Assembly (NCBI RefSeq): GCF_013141775.1 | Contig: NZ_WHOB01000088.1 | Location: 100,823 to 164,822 of the forward strand | DNA length: 64,000 bases | Direction of reading: 5' to 3' | From: Paenibacillus phytohabitans | Lineage (GTDB): Bacteria; Bacillota; Bacilli; Paenibacillales; Paenibacillaceae | Shown here: positions 18,201 to 27,034 of the stretch, piece by piece | How the letters are laid out: the number at the start of each line of letters is the position of its first letter | Numbering within the stretch: the stretch's first letter is position 1 | Notes under the pieces: generated by a model | The model's database searches: none | What the model saw: only the letters and a program-made list of their open reading frames with translations | Told to the model about the DNA's origin: nothing | Program-made: the position numbers and the translations under genes

Positions 18201-18223
18201 TATTGTCAACTAGGTTGACAATA
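18201..18223. promoter_or_regulatory. Perfect palindromic operator over the DUF2798 promoter
   Basis: Perfect 10-bp arms TATTGTCAAC and GTTGACAATA are separated by TAG. The right arm contains the -35 TTGACA of the promoter at 18215-18243, so a bound repressor would occlude it. Likely ligand: the MarR protein at 17213-17629 or an unlinked regulator. Confidence 0.75.
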
Positions 18224-18243
18224 TTCACCCCCCCTGCTACTAT
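18215..18243 (+). promoter_or_regulatory. Sigma-A promoter of the DUF2798 gene
   Basis: TTGACA at 18215-18220, an exact 17-nt spacer containing a run of C's, and TACTAT at 18238-18243. The gene starts 42 bp after the -10. Confidence 0.8.
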
Positions 18244-18284
18244 AAGTGAGGTTTGAAAAACTTATATTTAAGGGAGTTTGAGAA

Positions 18285-18758
18285 ATGGGCAGCAATAAAA
18301 AAGAAGCTTTAATTTTCACCAGCCTCATGTGCTTTTTCATGGTCGTTTTCATGTCTTTTTATAATGTAATCATCTCTAACGGATTCAATAACAGACTGTT
18401 CGCCGATGTGGCGATTGGTCTGCTGCCGGCACTTGCCGTTGCCTTGTTCTGCGATATTATTATAGTCAGTAAAATCGCCAAAGGCCTGGCCTTCAAGATC
18501 GTGAAGCCTTCCGCCCCGATGATCAAGAAAGTACTGACGATCTCATGCTTCATGGTCTGCGGAATGGTCATCCTCATGTCTCTATATGGCACACTAGCAC
18601 ACTTCGGATTCGGGGACAACTTCTTCCGTCATTACTTCTCTGTCCTGGGACTCAACTTCATCTGCGCCTTGCCGCTGCAGCTGATTGTTGTCGGTCCGCT
18701 GACCCGTTTCCTGTTCACCCGGATGTTTCCGGCTCCGGCTGCAGCGCATAGCGCCTGA
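18285..18758 (+). CDS. DUF2798-family small membrane protein
   Basis: 157 residues, ATG 18285 with GGGAG upstream. There are four hydrophobic segments arranged as two similar pairs, each beginning FTSLMCFFMVVFMSFYN or ISCFMVCGMVILMSLYG, the internal duplication typical of DUF2798 proteins. The family's function is unknown. These genes are often controlled by adjacent MarR or TetR repressors, and here a strong promoter with an overlapping perfect palindrome fits inducible expression. A second small membrane protein gene follows after 86 bp and may be co-transcribed. Confidence 0.8.
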   Translation: MGSNKKEALIFTSLMCFFMVVFMSFYNVIISNGFNNRLFADVAIGLLPALAVALFCDIIIVSKIAKGLAFKIVKPSAPMIKKVLTISCFMVCGMVILMSLYGTLAHFGFGDNFFRHYFSVLGLNFICALPLQLIVVGPLTRFLFTRMFPAPAAAHSA

Positions 18759-18844
18759 CATTTGCTTGATTTAACCAGTCTGCGGGTAATAATGGATATC
18801 TTTCACAACTGGATTGAATCAGCCAATAGAAAGGATGTTGTGCC

Positions 18845-19213
18845 ATGCTCAGCCGAAAGGATGGTATCTCTCTTCTCCTACTAGTCGTGGCTCTTGTACT
18901 GATTAACTGGTTTGGCCGTTCACTCGATGCCCGGTTCTGGACGTATTTCACTCTGTTCGCCAATTGTATTCTCGTTCAGGGTGTATTCATTACACTCACG
19001 AATGTGTTCAAGGCGAGACTGAACCGCAAAGCTTCCAAAGGACTCATTCTGTTGTCGCTCCTCACAGGTCTGATTTCATTCGTAGTTATCTTCTCTTCTG
19101 CTATGGATCTGGTGAACCAGATCTTCCTTGTCATCATCCAGATGCTGATCACTTATGCGGAGGCCCTATTGCTCCGGCGGGAATTCAGGGCAGATGAGGG
19201 CCGGAAAATCTAA
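18845..19213 (+). CDS. Small integral membrane protein, unknown function
   Basis: 122 residues, ATG 18845 with AAAGGATG 7 nt upstream. Four hydrophobic segments: about 8-23, 32-52, 68-85 and 90-108. The C-terminal tail LRREFRADEGRKI is charged. No recognisable family motif. It follows the DUF2798 gene in the same direction and ends just before a long hairpin at 19242-19290, so the two probably form one small operon. Confidence 0.7.
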   Translation: MLSRKDGISLLLLVVALVLINWFGRSLDARFWTYFTLFANCILVQGVFITLTNVFKARLNRKASKGLILLSLLTGLISFVVIFSSAMDLVNQIFLVIIQMLITYAEALLLRREFRADEGRKI

Positions 19214-19241
19214 GCTTGGCTGCCGCTTTCCTGTGGCGCAA

Positions 19242-19290
19242 ATAAAGGGTGTTCCACAAGCTGTTTCCCAGCTTATAGAACACCCTTTAT
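19242..19290. terminator. Bidirectional hairpin between membrane protein gene and GH32 gene
   Basis: A 13-bp perfect stem ATAAAGGGTGTTC / GAACACCCTTTAT with an inner AAGCTG / CAGCTT stem. It lies between two convergent stops (19213 and 19312). It has no long T tract, so termination strength is uncertain. Confidence 0.65.
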
Positions 19291-19311
19291 CAGGTTAATC
19301 CTATATATTAT

Positions 19312-20760
19312 TTATCGGATGAATGACTGGTTGCCACGGAACTGTACACTGCCGCCGGCAGAATAGAAGGTCAGGCCCGAGCAGGTTCCTCCGGGGAAGA
19401 CCAGGCTGGTGATGGCGGCCAAGCCGTCATTGGCGAATACCTCGACCGAACACGTATCCAGCAGGATACGCAGGTTCTTCAGGCTGCCAATTCCCCCGGT
19501 GCTCTGTAGATCCGGGAATATTTCCGAGAAGCCGGTCTCGCCGGACTGATCTCTAAGCAGGGTTAGCGTGCCTTCGGCAGAAGAGTAGATGAGTTCTGTA
19601 TACTCGGTATCTGTATGATGAATAATAAGACCGAACTCTTCCGCTTCATTGTCCGCAAGCTCCAGCCGCAGCTCCATCGCCGAATCCTTGCTGCTGACAT
19701 ACTGGCGTTCACCTGGAGTCAACAGCATATCCGGCATAGCCGTGCTTTCCCCGAAATAGCGGTCCAGCTCTGCTACAGGCTGCTGACGGATCAACATGCG
19801 GCCTTCTGCTGCATCATGCAGCGTCAGTACCCGCGGAATCGTCATCGCTCCGCGCCAGCCCTGGCTTGGAATATGGTTGGCATACCGCCAGTTGCTCATC
19901 CAGCCGATGAGGATTCTCCGCCCGTCAGCAGCCGGAATGTCGGAGAAGCTGACCCCCGCGTAGTTATCCTTGCCATAGTCCAGCCAGCGGATGTCGCTGT
20001 GCTCCGGTGTGAACACGGAGCCGTCGAACTCACCGACGAAATATTGCGTCCGCGAGCCATATCTCTGCCCGCTGTCATCACCGATGCTGACCAGCAGCAC
20101 CCACTTGCTGTCTCCTGTCCCTTCAACCGGGAGCTGGAACAGGTCCGGGCATTCCCATACCGCATCATGAGAGCCTGCGCCGTCGCCGAATTCGCTCTCC
20201 AGACGCCACTCCCGCAGATTCGGGGAGGAGTAGAACGTAATCGTCTGATCCGTCGCCAGCACCATAATCCATTTTCCGTGTGCTTCGGACCAGAACACCT
20301 TCGGATCACGGAAATCCGCCTTGGAAGGATGGCTCAGCACCGGGTTGCCTGCATACTTGATCCAGGTCCGGCCATTGTCATGGCTGTAGGCCAGGCTCTG
20401 TCTCTGCACGGCAGGCGACGTTTCCGTCGGCTCCAGATGACTGGTGTAGACTGCGACGATACCCGGCTTCTCCGGGAACAGTCCGCTCGTATTGTTCCAG
20501 TCTATAATTGCACTGCCGGAGAACGCATAGCCGTGATCGTCCGGATACAGCGCAATGTCCAGCTCCTCCCAGGATATCATGTCTTTGCTAACTGCATGTC
20601 CCCAGTGCATCGGCCCCCAGATAGAGGAATGCGGATGATACTGATAGAACAAGTGATATTCGCCTTCAAAATAAACCATTCCATTCGGATCATTCAGCCA
20701 ATGCTGCTTGGGCGTAAAATGCAGTATAGGCCTGTATTTGGCTCTCTCCATAATTTCCAC
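19312..20760 (-). CDS. GH32 beta-fructosidase (sucrose/fructan hydrolase), intracellular
   Basis: 482 residues. GTG 20760 has AAGGTGG 7-8 nt upstream; ATG 20751 is an alternative. The five-bladed propeller carries the GH32 triad: nucleophile Asp24 in WLNDPNG, the RDP motif in DFRDPKVFW near residue 150, and the acid/base Glu in WECPDLF near 202. A C-terminal beta-sandwich follows, ending in LRILLDTCSVEVFANDG, typical of this family. There is no signal peptide, so it acts on imported sucrose, sucrose phosphate or short fructo-oligosaccharides. It is the last gene of the permease-permease-binding protein-GH32 operon, which supplies its substrate. The divergent LacI-type gene and fructokinase-like gene complete the pathway: uptake, hydrolysis, fructose phosphorylation. 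Confidence 0.9.
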   Translation of the reverse strand: MEIMERAKYRPILHFTPKQHWLNDPNGMVYFEGEYHLFYQYHPHSSIWGPMHWGHAVSKDMISWEELDIALYPDDHGYAFSGSAIIDWNNTSGLFPEKPGIVAVYTSHLEPTETSPAVQRQSLAYSHDNGRTWIKYAGNPVLSHPSKADFRDPKVFWSEAHGKWIMVLATDQTITFYSSPNLREWRLESEFGDGAGSHDAVWECPDLFQLPVEGTGDSKWVLLVSIGDDSGQRYGSRTQYFVGEFDGSVFTPEHSDIRWLDYGKDNYAGVSFSDIPAADGRRILIGWMSNWRYANHIPSQGWRGAMTIPRVLTLHDAAEGRMLIRQQPVAELDRYFGESTAMPDMLLTPGERQYVSSKDSAMELRLELADNEAEEFGLIIHHTDTEYTELIYSSAEGTLTLLRDQSGETGFSEIFPDLQSTGGIGSLKNLRILLDTCSVEVFANDGLAAITSLVFPGGTCSGLTFYSAGGSVQFRGNQSFIR

Positions 20761-20816
20761 TCCATTACCACCTTTATCTGTTTATATGTTTATCATGTGC
20801 CGCAGCTATTGTAGCC

Positions 20817-22436
20817 TCAGCCCTTGTTCTTGAGATAGCTGTCGTATCCTCTTTGCTTAATCTCCAGCCATTTGTCCAGCCCGAGTCTGGACAGCTCTGC
20901 CTGATAATCCTTCCATTCCTCTTCCACTTTACCAGTCTTGGTCCATTCCGCACGCTTGCGGCTGACGTAAGCGAACATGTCCGTCTCGATGGCGGTCAAT
21001 TCCTTCTGATCCTCCAGCGAGTAGAAGACACGCGGGAAGTTATTATCTGCCTTCATATAAGGCACCAGCTTCTCCTTCATGAGGTCCAGACGCCAAGCGG
21101 CATCATCCGGCTTGGTGGTTACTTTGCCGTAGTATTCGTCCAGGATAGCCAGCGGTCCGCCGATGCTGGTCTTCTGGCGCAATTCAACCGGAGCCGCGCC
21201 TTCCAGCGGGAGATGCTTCAGCATTTTGGCGGATTCATCGTATTCAAAAATATTCTGCTGAGTCTCATCACCATACGTTCCCCAGTTATCCTCAACCGAC
21301 TGCTGCGGATCATACAACTGGTCAATCCACTTGGCGGTAAGCTCCAGATTCTTGTTCGAACCGGTAATAACCATCCGGCCGCGGTCAAATCCGAAGTTGT
21401 TCGTGCGGGCTACATTGACTTCACCGTTTGGTCCAGCCAGCGGATTTATGAGATCATATTTATCGTTGAACCCGGTAATATTGGCTTTATCCCACTGGAA
21501 GTAGAGACCGTAGCGCTCGCTCTGCCCTTTGGCCAGATACGTATTGTAGTCCTGCTCAAAAGCCTCTTCGTCGATCAGATCCAGCTGATACAGCTCATTC
21601 AGATACTTGATGCCCTCTTTATATCCGTCCTGATTAGCAGTGAAGACTACTTTGCCGTCATTGGTAACCACGGTGTGGTCGAAATTGTCCCCCAGGCCGA
21701 ACGAGCCGAACAGGAAGTTCATATCCTCATTGCCGTTATTCAGCACAAAGGACAACGGAATCTCATCCTTCTGGCCGTTTCCGTTCGGATCATCATTCTT
21801 GAAGGCAACCAGCACCTTCTTAAGCTCCTCCGTCGTGGTTGGCATAGCGAGTCCCAGCTTCTTCAGCCACTCCACATTGATCCACGGCATCCCGTTGACC
21901 GAATGAATGCTCTCCTTGCCTGAACCCAGCTCTTCAATCCACGGGAAAGCATAGATATGGCCATCCTGCGCCGTCATCATTGATTTGTACTCCGGCGCGG
22001 CTGCCAGCACCTTTTGCAGATTCGGCATATACTTCTCAATCAGCTCTTCAAGCGGAACGATTGTTCCATCCTTGCCCAGAGTCAACAGATCATAATCCGA
22101 GTAGGCGGCATCAATGATTGCATCCGGCAGGTCTCCGCTGGCTACTGCCAGATTTCTTTTCTCGACAAAAGAGTCATTCGTAAAGTTGGTGAAATCGATG
22201 TGTACACCGGATTTCTCTTCCAGCCGCTTGTAGATCAGCTTCTCGTTCGGATCGGCAGGCGCCAGCGCCGAGCTCTGGGACATGAAGTGCAGCGATACCT
22301 TCTCTTTAAGCGGCAGCGTCACATTCTCCAGCTTGTAATCCTCGGAGGCCGAGGAATTGCTGTTTCCTCCGCCGCAGCCGGCAAGCACCGAAGCTGAGAT
22401 TGCCAGCACGGACAGGGTTTGCAATGTTTTTTTCAT
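20817..22436 (-). CDS. ABC importer solute-binding lipoprotein of the fructan locus
   Basis: 539 residues, ATG 22436 after a GGGGGA site. The signal peptide ends in L-A-G-C with Cys21 as lipid anchor, followed by a Gly/Ser/Asn-rich tether. Length and motifs, including KNDDPNGNGQKDEIPL (about residues 210-225), fit the LipO/YtcQ type of large binding proteins paired with LplB/LplC-like permeases. It captures the oligosaccharide outside the membrane. It is the third gene of a four-gene operon, 20 bp after the second permease and 57 bp before the GH32 hydrolase, which makes fructo-oligosaccharide or a sucrose-like sugar the likely cargo (inference from GH32 and fructokinase). Confidence 0.9.
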   Translation of the reverse strand: MKKTLQTLSVLAISASVLAGCGGGNSNSSASEDYKLENVTLPLKEKVSLHFMSQSSALAPADPNEKLIYKRLEEKSGVHIDFTNFTNDSFVEKRNLAVASGDLPDAIIDAAYSDYDLLTLGKDGTIVPLEELIEKYMPNLQKVLAAAPEYKSMMTAQDGHIYAFPWIEELGSGKESIHSVNGMPWINVEWLKKLGLAMPTTTEELKKVLVAFKNDDPNGNGQKDEIPLSFVLNNGNEDMNFLFGSFGLGDNFDHTVVTNDGKVVFTANQDGYKEGIKYLNELYQLDLIDEEAFEQDYNTYLAKGQSERYGLYFQWDKANITGFNDKYDLINPLAGPNGEVNVARTNNFGFDRGRMVITGSNKNLELTAKWIDQLYDPQQSVEDNWGTYGDETQQNIFEYDESAKMLKHLPLEGAAPVELRQKTSIGGPLAILDEYYGKVTTKPDDAAWRLDLMKEKLVPYMKADNNFPRVFYSLEDQKELTAIETDMFAYVSRKRAEWTKTGKVEEEWKDYQAELSRLGLDKWLEIKQRGYDSYLKNKG

Positions 22437-22455
22437 ATGAGATTCCCCCTATATA

Positions 22456-23337
22456 TTATTTAATGGAGCCTACCATAGCACCCTTCTCGAAATACTTCTG
22501 GAAGAACGGATACATTACGATGAGCGGCAGACTGGAGATGACAATGGAAGAGTATTTGATCATTTCGGACAATTTCTTAAGCTCTGCCTGGGCAAGCGCA
22601 TCGGCAATCATGCCGGGCTGCACCTGATTCTGAATCAGGATCGAACGGAGCACCAATTGCAGCGGGAACAGCCGGGAATCGTCCAGATAAATCATGGCAT
22701 CGAAGTAAGAGTTCCACTGCCCCACGAAGGCATACAAGGCCAGCACGAAGATGATGGGCTTGGACAGCGGCAGTACAATCCGGAAGAAAATGCCCAGATC
22801 AGATGCCCCGTCGATACTGGCTGCCTGAAACAGCTCTTTGGGCAGGCCCTGGAAAAAGGTTTTGGCCAGAATAATATTGAACACGCTGATCGCTCCGGGC
22901 AGAATTACCGCCCACACCGTATTCAGCATCCCCAGATCCTTCACGACCAGATAAGTCGGGATCAGACCGCCGCCGAAGAACATCGTAATCAGGAAAAAAA
23001 TCATCACCGGCCGCTTTCCGGCCAGTCCCTCAATGGACAGCGGATACGCCGCGAAGACGGAGAAGAATACCGTAGCCAGCGCGAAGGCGGCCGAGTAGAA
23101 TACGGCGTTGAAGAAGCCGCGGATCATCGCGTCGTTGCTGAGAATTTTGATGTAGCCTGTTACCGTCCAGTCCGATGGCGCAATCGCCAGCCCCTTGGTA
23201 ATGAGCACATTCGGTGTTAAGAAGGAGGCCAGCACGACATACACCAGCGGAAACAGAATGACCAGAATGAACAAACCGAGCAATATATAAGTGATAACAA
23301 GCAGAATCCGGTCCTTCCCGGAATATTGAATATCCAT
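22456..23337 (-). CDS. Sugar ABC importer permease (LplC/YtcP-like)
   Basis: 293 residues with six membrane segments. The cytoplasmic EAA loop reads FQAASIDGASDLGIFFRIVLP (about residues 180-200) and would dock the ATPase. The C-terminus FFQKYFEKGAMVGSIK is typical of this CUT1 subfamily. It forms a heterodimer with the permease encoded just upstream (gap 12 bp). No ATPase gene lies in the locus; such importers usually use a shared MsmX-type ATPase encoded elsewhere. Confidence 0.92.
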   Translation of the reverse strand: MDIQYSGKDRILLVITYILLGLFILVILFPLVYVVLASFLTPNVLITKGLAIAPSDWTVTGYIKILSNDAMIRGFFNAVFYSAAFALATVFFSVFAAYPLSIEGLAGKRPVMIFFLITMFFGGGLIPTYLVVKDLGMLNTVWAVILPGAISVFNIILAKTFFQGLPKELFQAASIDGASDLGIFFRIVLPLSKPIIFVLALYAFVGQWNSYFDAMIYLDDSRLFPLQLVLRSILIQNQVQPGMIADALAQAELKKLSEMIKYSSIVISSLPLIVMYPFFQKYFEKGAMVGSIK

Positions 23338-23349
23338 ACTTACCTCCTT

Positions 23350-24300
23350 TTAATACAGCCCTTCCCCTTCGTTCAGCCGCTTAACGACGGTATTGACGAA
23401 GACCAGCAGGATTACGTTAATGACGGAATTGAATAATCCGATAGCGGTGGAATAGGCATAATCGCCGGCCTGCAGACCCACTTTATAGACATAGGTAGCA
23501 ATGATCTCCGAGGTCGGAGTGTTGAGCGCCGTCTGCATCAGGAAGGCCTTCTCATAACCGATGGACATGATGCCGCCCGCCGCAAGGATAAACAGTACCG
23601 CCATCACCGGCCTCAGCGCAGGCAGATCAATATGGCGGATGCGCTTCAGCAGAGAGGCACCGTCAATCGTCGCCGCATCATGAAGCTGCGGATCCACACC
23701 CGCCAGCGTAGCCACATAGATAATCGAGGACCAGCCTGCGGTCTGCCAGATACCCGACAGTATATACACGGATCGGAAATAAGCGGGATCACTCATGAAG
23801 GACACCGGCTTACCTGTAAAAGTAGTAATCATCGCGTTCACCACACCGGTTGGCGACAGGAACACAAACAGCATCCCCGTGACCACCACGACCGAGATAA
23901 AGTTAGGCGCATACACGATCAGCTGGACATTCTTCTTGAGCTTCGCGCTGCGGATCAGATTCAGCATAAGCGCCAGCAGAATCGGCACCGGAAAACCAAG
24001 GATCAGCCCGTAAGCGCTTAATTTAAGCGTGTTCATTAAAATATCGTAAAAATTCGGCGATGAGAGGAAACGCTGGAAATGCTCGAACCCCACCCATGCG
24101 CTGCCCATGATGCCTCTGCGCGGGCTGAAATCCTTGAAAGCAATAATAGCGCCGTACATCGGAACGTATTTGAATATAACTGTAAGAATTACGGCCGGAG
24201 CCAAAAATAGATACAGGATATAATTCCGGCGCACGTAGCTTAACCACGACTTATGCTGTTTAAGTTCTGTACCCCTTTGTTGAACCATCGGGTTTGCCAT
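23350..24300 (-). CDS. Sugar ABC importer permease (LplB/YteP-like)
   Basis: 316 residues, first gene of the operon. The N-terminal tail QHKSWLSYVRRNYILYLFLAP leads into the first of six membrane segments. The EAA loop reads HDAATIDGASLLKRIRHIDLP (about residues 210-230). The C-terminus LNEGEGLY matches the LplB group. It pairs with the permease at 22456-23337. A candidate sigma-A promoter lies about 205-230 bp upstream in the divergent gap shared with the LacI-type gene. Confidence 0.92.
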   Translation of the reverse strand: MANPMVQQRGTELKQHKSWLSYVRRNYILYLFLAPAVILTVIFKYVPMYGAIIAFKDFSPRRGIMGSAWVGFEHFQRFLSSPNFYDILMNTLKLSAYGLILGFPVPILLALMLNLIRSAKLKKNVQLIVYAPNFISVVVVTGMLFVFLSPTGVVNAMITTFTGKPVSFMSDPAYFRSVYILSGIWQTAGWSSIIYVATLAGVDPQLHDAATIDGASLLKRIRHIDLPALRPVMAVLFILAAGGIMSIGYEKAFLMQTALNTPTSEIIATYVYKVGLQAGDYAYSTAIGLFNSVINVILLVFVNTVVKRLNEGEGLY

Positions 24301-24503
24301 TCTTTTTCCTCCTTACGGTGCGCCTGCTCTAATACTGCTGTGCAACAGGCCGCTGCTTGCTTGCCATCCACATGGCATTGGTCCGCCTGAATCTATCTAT
24401 CCTCCTGACGGTTAGGTTACCCACCTCCGGTCTAACTATTAATTTACATTTCACAAAATGAATAGGTTTTCAAATTTACATTTGAACATGTTTCGCCTTT
24501 ACA

Positions 24504-24532
24504 ATTTATCAGAGACAATGACAACAAGTCAA
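24504..24532 (-). promoter_or_regulatory. Candidate sigma-A promoter of the importer/GH32 operon
   Basis: On the minus strand TTGACT (24527-24532), a 17-nt spacer and ATAAAT (24504-24509). About 205 bp upstream of the first permease gene, so the transcript would have a long leader. Confidence 0.45.
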
Positions 24533-24665
24533 TACATTTTGCACAAAAAAATATTTTAAATCGTGCATTATATAGTGCAAATGTAACATTATCATCAGTT
24601 CAAGCAAGTAAAAGAGCCTTCTATTTCTTAAATGTAAAATTGATTTGTGCATTTGTAAAATTACG

Positions 24666-24694
24666 TTGTCAATATTGAGTAAATGCTATATATT
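24666..24694 (+). promoter_or_regulatory. Sigma-A promoter of the LacI-type regulator and kinase
   Basis: TTGTCA (24666-24671), a 17-nt spacer and TATATT (24689-24694). The regulator starts 48 bp downstream. A CATTTGTAAA motif lies directly upstream, suggesting autoregulation. Confidence 0.65.
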
Positions 24695-24741
24695 AGGTAG
24701 CAGAGGTTACTAATAAGGGGATACAAAGGTGGAACACAGTG

Positions 24742-25782
24742 ATGAAGAAAGCAAAGGTCACCATTCAAGACATTGCGGATGCGCTCGGCATCTCCAGAAA
24801 TACGGCATCCAAGGCACTGAACGGCGCCGAGAGCATTCCTCCCGAAACCCGGGAGAAGGTAATCAACAAGGCCGTCGAGCTCAAATATAAACAATTCTCC
24901 TATCTGGAAGCAGCAAGCAGCGCCTCCGAGAATCAGGGCAATATCGCCCTCTTGACCAGCAATCTCCCCAACAGCTCCCACTTCGGTTCCCAGCTGCTCA
25001 GCGGACTGGAGAAGCGTATCAGCACCGAAGGCTATACCTTGTCCATTTATTTCGTCCGGGAGAACGACATTAACAGCATGACCCTGCCCGGCAATTTCGA
25101 GCCTGGGAATGTGGACGGCATCATATGTATTGAAATGTTCAGTAAAGAATACAGCGGGCTGATTACCGAACTAGGCATTCCAACAATCTTCATTGACTGC
25201 GCGTCCGATATTATCTATCCGGAGCTGAAGGCCGACCTGCTGCTCATGGAGAATGAGCACAGCGTGTGTTCCATGACCCGCAAGCTGATGGATCAGGGCT
25301 TGCAGAGCTTCGGTTTTGTAGGCGATTACAACCACTGCCGCAGCTTCAATGAGCGCTGGATCGGATTCAACCGGGCACTCTCCACAGCCGGTATCCCGCT
25401 GAATCCCGAATCCTGCATTGTCGGCCGGGACCGGGACTATCTGATTGAAGCGGACTGGATGGATCAGCAGCTGGACGCCCTTGGCGAATGGCCCTCCGCC
25501 TTCATCTGCGCCAATGACTTCATCGCGATCCGTGTCATGAAATCGCTTAAGAACAGAGGAATCAAGGTGCCGGAGGAGGTTGCGGTCTGCGGCTTCGACA
25601 ATTCCTCGGAATCCCGGATCATCGAACCTCATCTGACGACGGTACATATTTACAGCGGTCATATGGGGATTGTCTCTGCCGAGATGCTGCTCTCCCGGAT
25701 CAAAGACCCTGCCAAGCCCTATCAGGTGACGCATGTCGCCACTGACGTTGTATTCAGAGAATCCACCCCCGTTCCGAACTAA
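24742..25782 (+). CDS. LacI-family transcriptional regulator of the fructan locus
   Basis: 346 residues from ATG 24742, with AAAGGTGG 9 nt upstream; the adjacent GTG 24739 is possible. The N-terminal helix-turn-helix reads VTIQDIADALGISRNTASKALNG, where the usual TVSR of LacI proteins is replaced by TASK. A periplasmic-binding-protein-like effector domain follows (about 65-340), with ICANDFIAIRVMKSLKNRG and VAVCGFDNSSES segments normal for the family. It lies divergent to the ABC/GH32 operon and 33 bp before a fructokinase-like gene, so I infer it represses both units and responds to an imported or phosphorylated sugar. Confidence 0.9.
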   Translation: MKKAKVTIQDIADALGISRNTASKALNGAESIPPETREKVINKAVELKYKQFSYLEAASSASENQGNIALLTSNLPNSSHFGSQLLSGLEKRISTEGYTLSIYFVRENDINSMTLPGNFEPGNVDGIICIEMFSKEYSGLITELGIPTIFIDCASDIIYPELKADLLLMENEHSVCSMTRKLMDQGLQSFGFVGDYNHCRSFNERWIGFNRALSTAGIPLNPESCIVGRDRDYLIEADWMDQQLDALGEWPSAFICANDFIAIRVMKSLKNRGIKVPEEVAVCGFDNSSESRIIEPHLTTVHIYSGHMGIVSAEMLLSRIKDPAKPYQVTHVATDVVFRESTPVPN

Positions 25783-25815
25783 TACAAACCAATTCTGCCT
25801 GGAGGTTATTTTACA

Positions 25816-26796
25816 ATGAAAGTATATGGTACAGTCCTGTGTGTGGGCGAACTGCTCATTGATTTCTTTTGCACCGATGTTGACGTCAGCCTGACCGAAG
25901 GCCGGCATTTCTCCAAGCAGGCCGGCGGGGCACCGGCGAACGTGAGTGCAGCCATTGCCCGGCTTGGCGGCCAATCCGCCTTCCTCGGCAAAGTCGGAGC
26001 CGATCCCTTCGGCCTCTTCCTGAAGCAGACGCTGGAGGAGCAGAAGGTTGACACCTCGATGCTGCTGCTCGACACCGCGGCGCCGACCACTCTGGCCTTC
26101 GTCTCGCTCGCGGCGAATGGAGAACGCGATTTCGTATTTAACCGCGGCGCCGACCGGCTGCTGAGCCTGGAAGAGCTGGACCGGGCAGCCATCCGTGAAG
26201 CGGCCATGCTTCATTTCGGCTCGGCGACAGCCCTGCTGGCCGATCCCTTCCGCGAGGTCTATGTGACGCTCATGGATGAAGCGAAGGCGAACGGGCAATA
26301 TATCTCCTTCGACCCCAACTACCGGGGTGACCTGTGGAACGGACAGCAGGAGGAATTCATCACGCTGTCCAGAGCAGGCATCTCCAAGGCCGATCTGGTA
26401 AAGGTCAGCGACGAGGAGCTGCAGATTATTACGCGTGAAATGGACCGCGATACCGCCCTTGATCTGCTGCATGAATGGGGAGCAGGAGCAGTTGCCGTTA
26501 CTCTGGGCAAAGACGGCACCCTGATCTCCTCCCCGGATTCCCGTATGCTGATTCCGAGCATCTCCGTGAAGTCCATTGATTCCACCGGAGCCGGGGACGC
26601 GTTCGTCGGAGCCCTGCTCGGCCAGATCAGCCAGCTGGCACATCCGGCCGAGTTCACCCGGAGCTCAGAGCTGCAGCAGACGTTCGTGACCTTCGCCAAT
26701 CAGGTAGGCGCAATCGTCTGCACCAAGGTCGGGGCCATCGCCGCGCTGCCTACGCAAGGCGAGGTCCGGGAGTTTGTGCGGCAGGCGGCGCTGTAG
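25816..26796 (+). CDS. PfkB-family fructokinase-like sugar kinase
   Basis: 326 residues, ATG 25816 with GGAGG well placed. It has the PfkB signatures: an N-terminal GGAPANVSAAIARLGG (residues 37-52) and the C-terminal DSTGAGDAFVGAL with catalytic Asp261. The overall sequence resembles bacterial fructokinases, which phosphorylate fructose to fructose 6-phosphate with ATP. Next to a GH32 hydrolase and its importer this makes metabolic sense. It shares a transcript with the LacI-type gene and ends before a strong terminator. Substrate assignment rests on context; other sugar kinases share the fold. Confidence 0.88.
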   Translation: MKVYGTVLCVGELLIDFFCTDVDVSLTEGRHFSKQAGGAPANVSAAIARLGGQSAFLGKVGADPFGLFLKQTLEEQKVDTSMLLLDTAAPTTLAFVSLAANGERDFVFNRGADRLLSLEELDRAAIREAAMLHFGSATALLADPFREVYVTLMDEAKANGQYISFDPNYRGDLWNGQQEEFITLSRAGISKADLVKVSDEELQIITREMDRDTALDLLHEWGAGAVAVTLGKDGTLISSPDSRMLIPSISVKSIDSTGAGDAFVGALLGQISQLAHPAEFTRSSELQQTFVTFANQVGAIVCTKVGAIAALPTQGEVREFVRQAAL

Positions 26797-26875
26797 AGAA
26801 GCTCTCCATTGGAGGCTGACGGAGTGCGGCTGAAGCCGGCGCTGGGTATCAGGTCCGGATACCTGAGCAGTACAA

Positions 26876-26927
26876 AGATGCCCCATAGGCGCCCGTGATA
26901 CGGGCAGCTATGGGGCATCTTTTTTGC
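26876..26927 (+). terminator. Rho-independent terminator after the fructokinase gene
   Basis: AGATGCCCCATAG pairs with CTATGGGGCATCT around a loop that itself contains GCCCGTGATACGGGC, followed by TTTTT. Confidence 0.9.
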
Positions 26928-27034
26928 TTTGGCGCTAAGAACCCAATCATTACCTGCTGTTTTCATCACAGACACCTTGGCCTAGTCGTAATATGATAAG
27001 CAAAATATCATACGACTGAAGGAGCAGCTTGTGC

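Larger units (their letters stand above)
24301..24741. promoter_or_regulatory. Divergent control region of the fructan locus with repeated TTTACATTT-type motifs
   Basis: An AT-rich 441-bp gap without a gene. It contains several copies of a TTTACATTT / AAATGTAAA motif: near 24443, 24474, 24578 (CAAATGTAAC), 24630 (AAATGTAAAA) and 24649 (CATTTGTAAA). Two copies carry a preceding TGTGC or GTGCA. These are candidate operators for the LacI-type protein encoded to the right, in a region that also holds a promoter for each direction. Confidence 0.5.

Noticed and set aside
25171..26643. 490-residue minus-strand frame opposite the LacI-type and kinase genes
   Set aside because: Spans two well-supported + strand genes and has no domain or start signal of its own.
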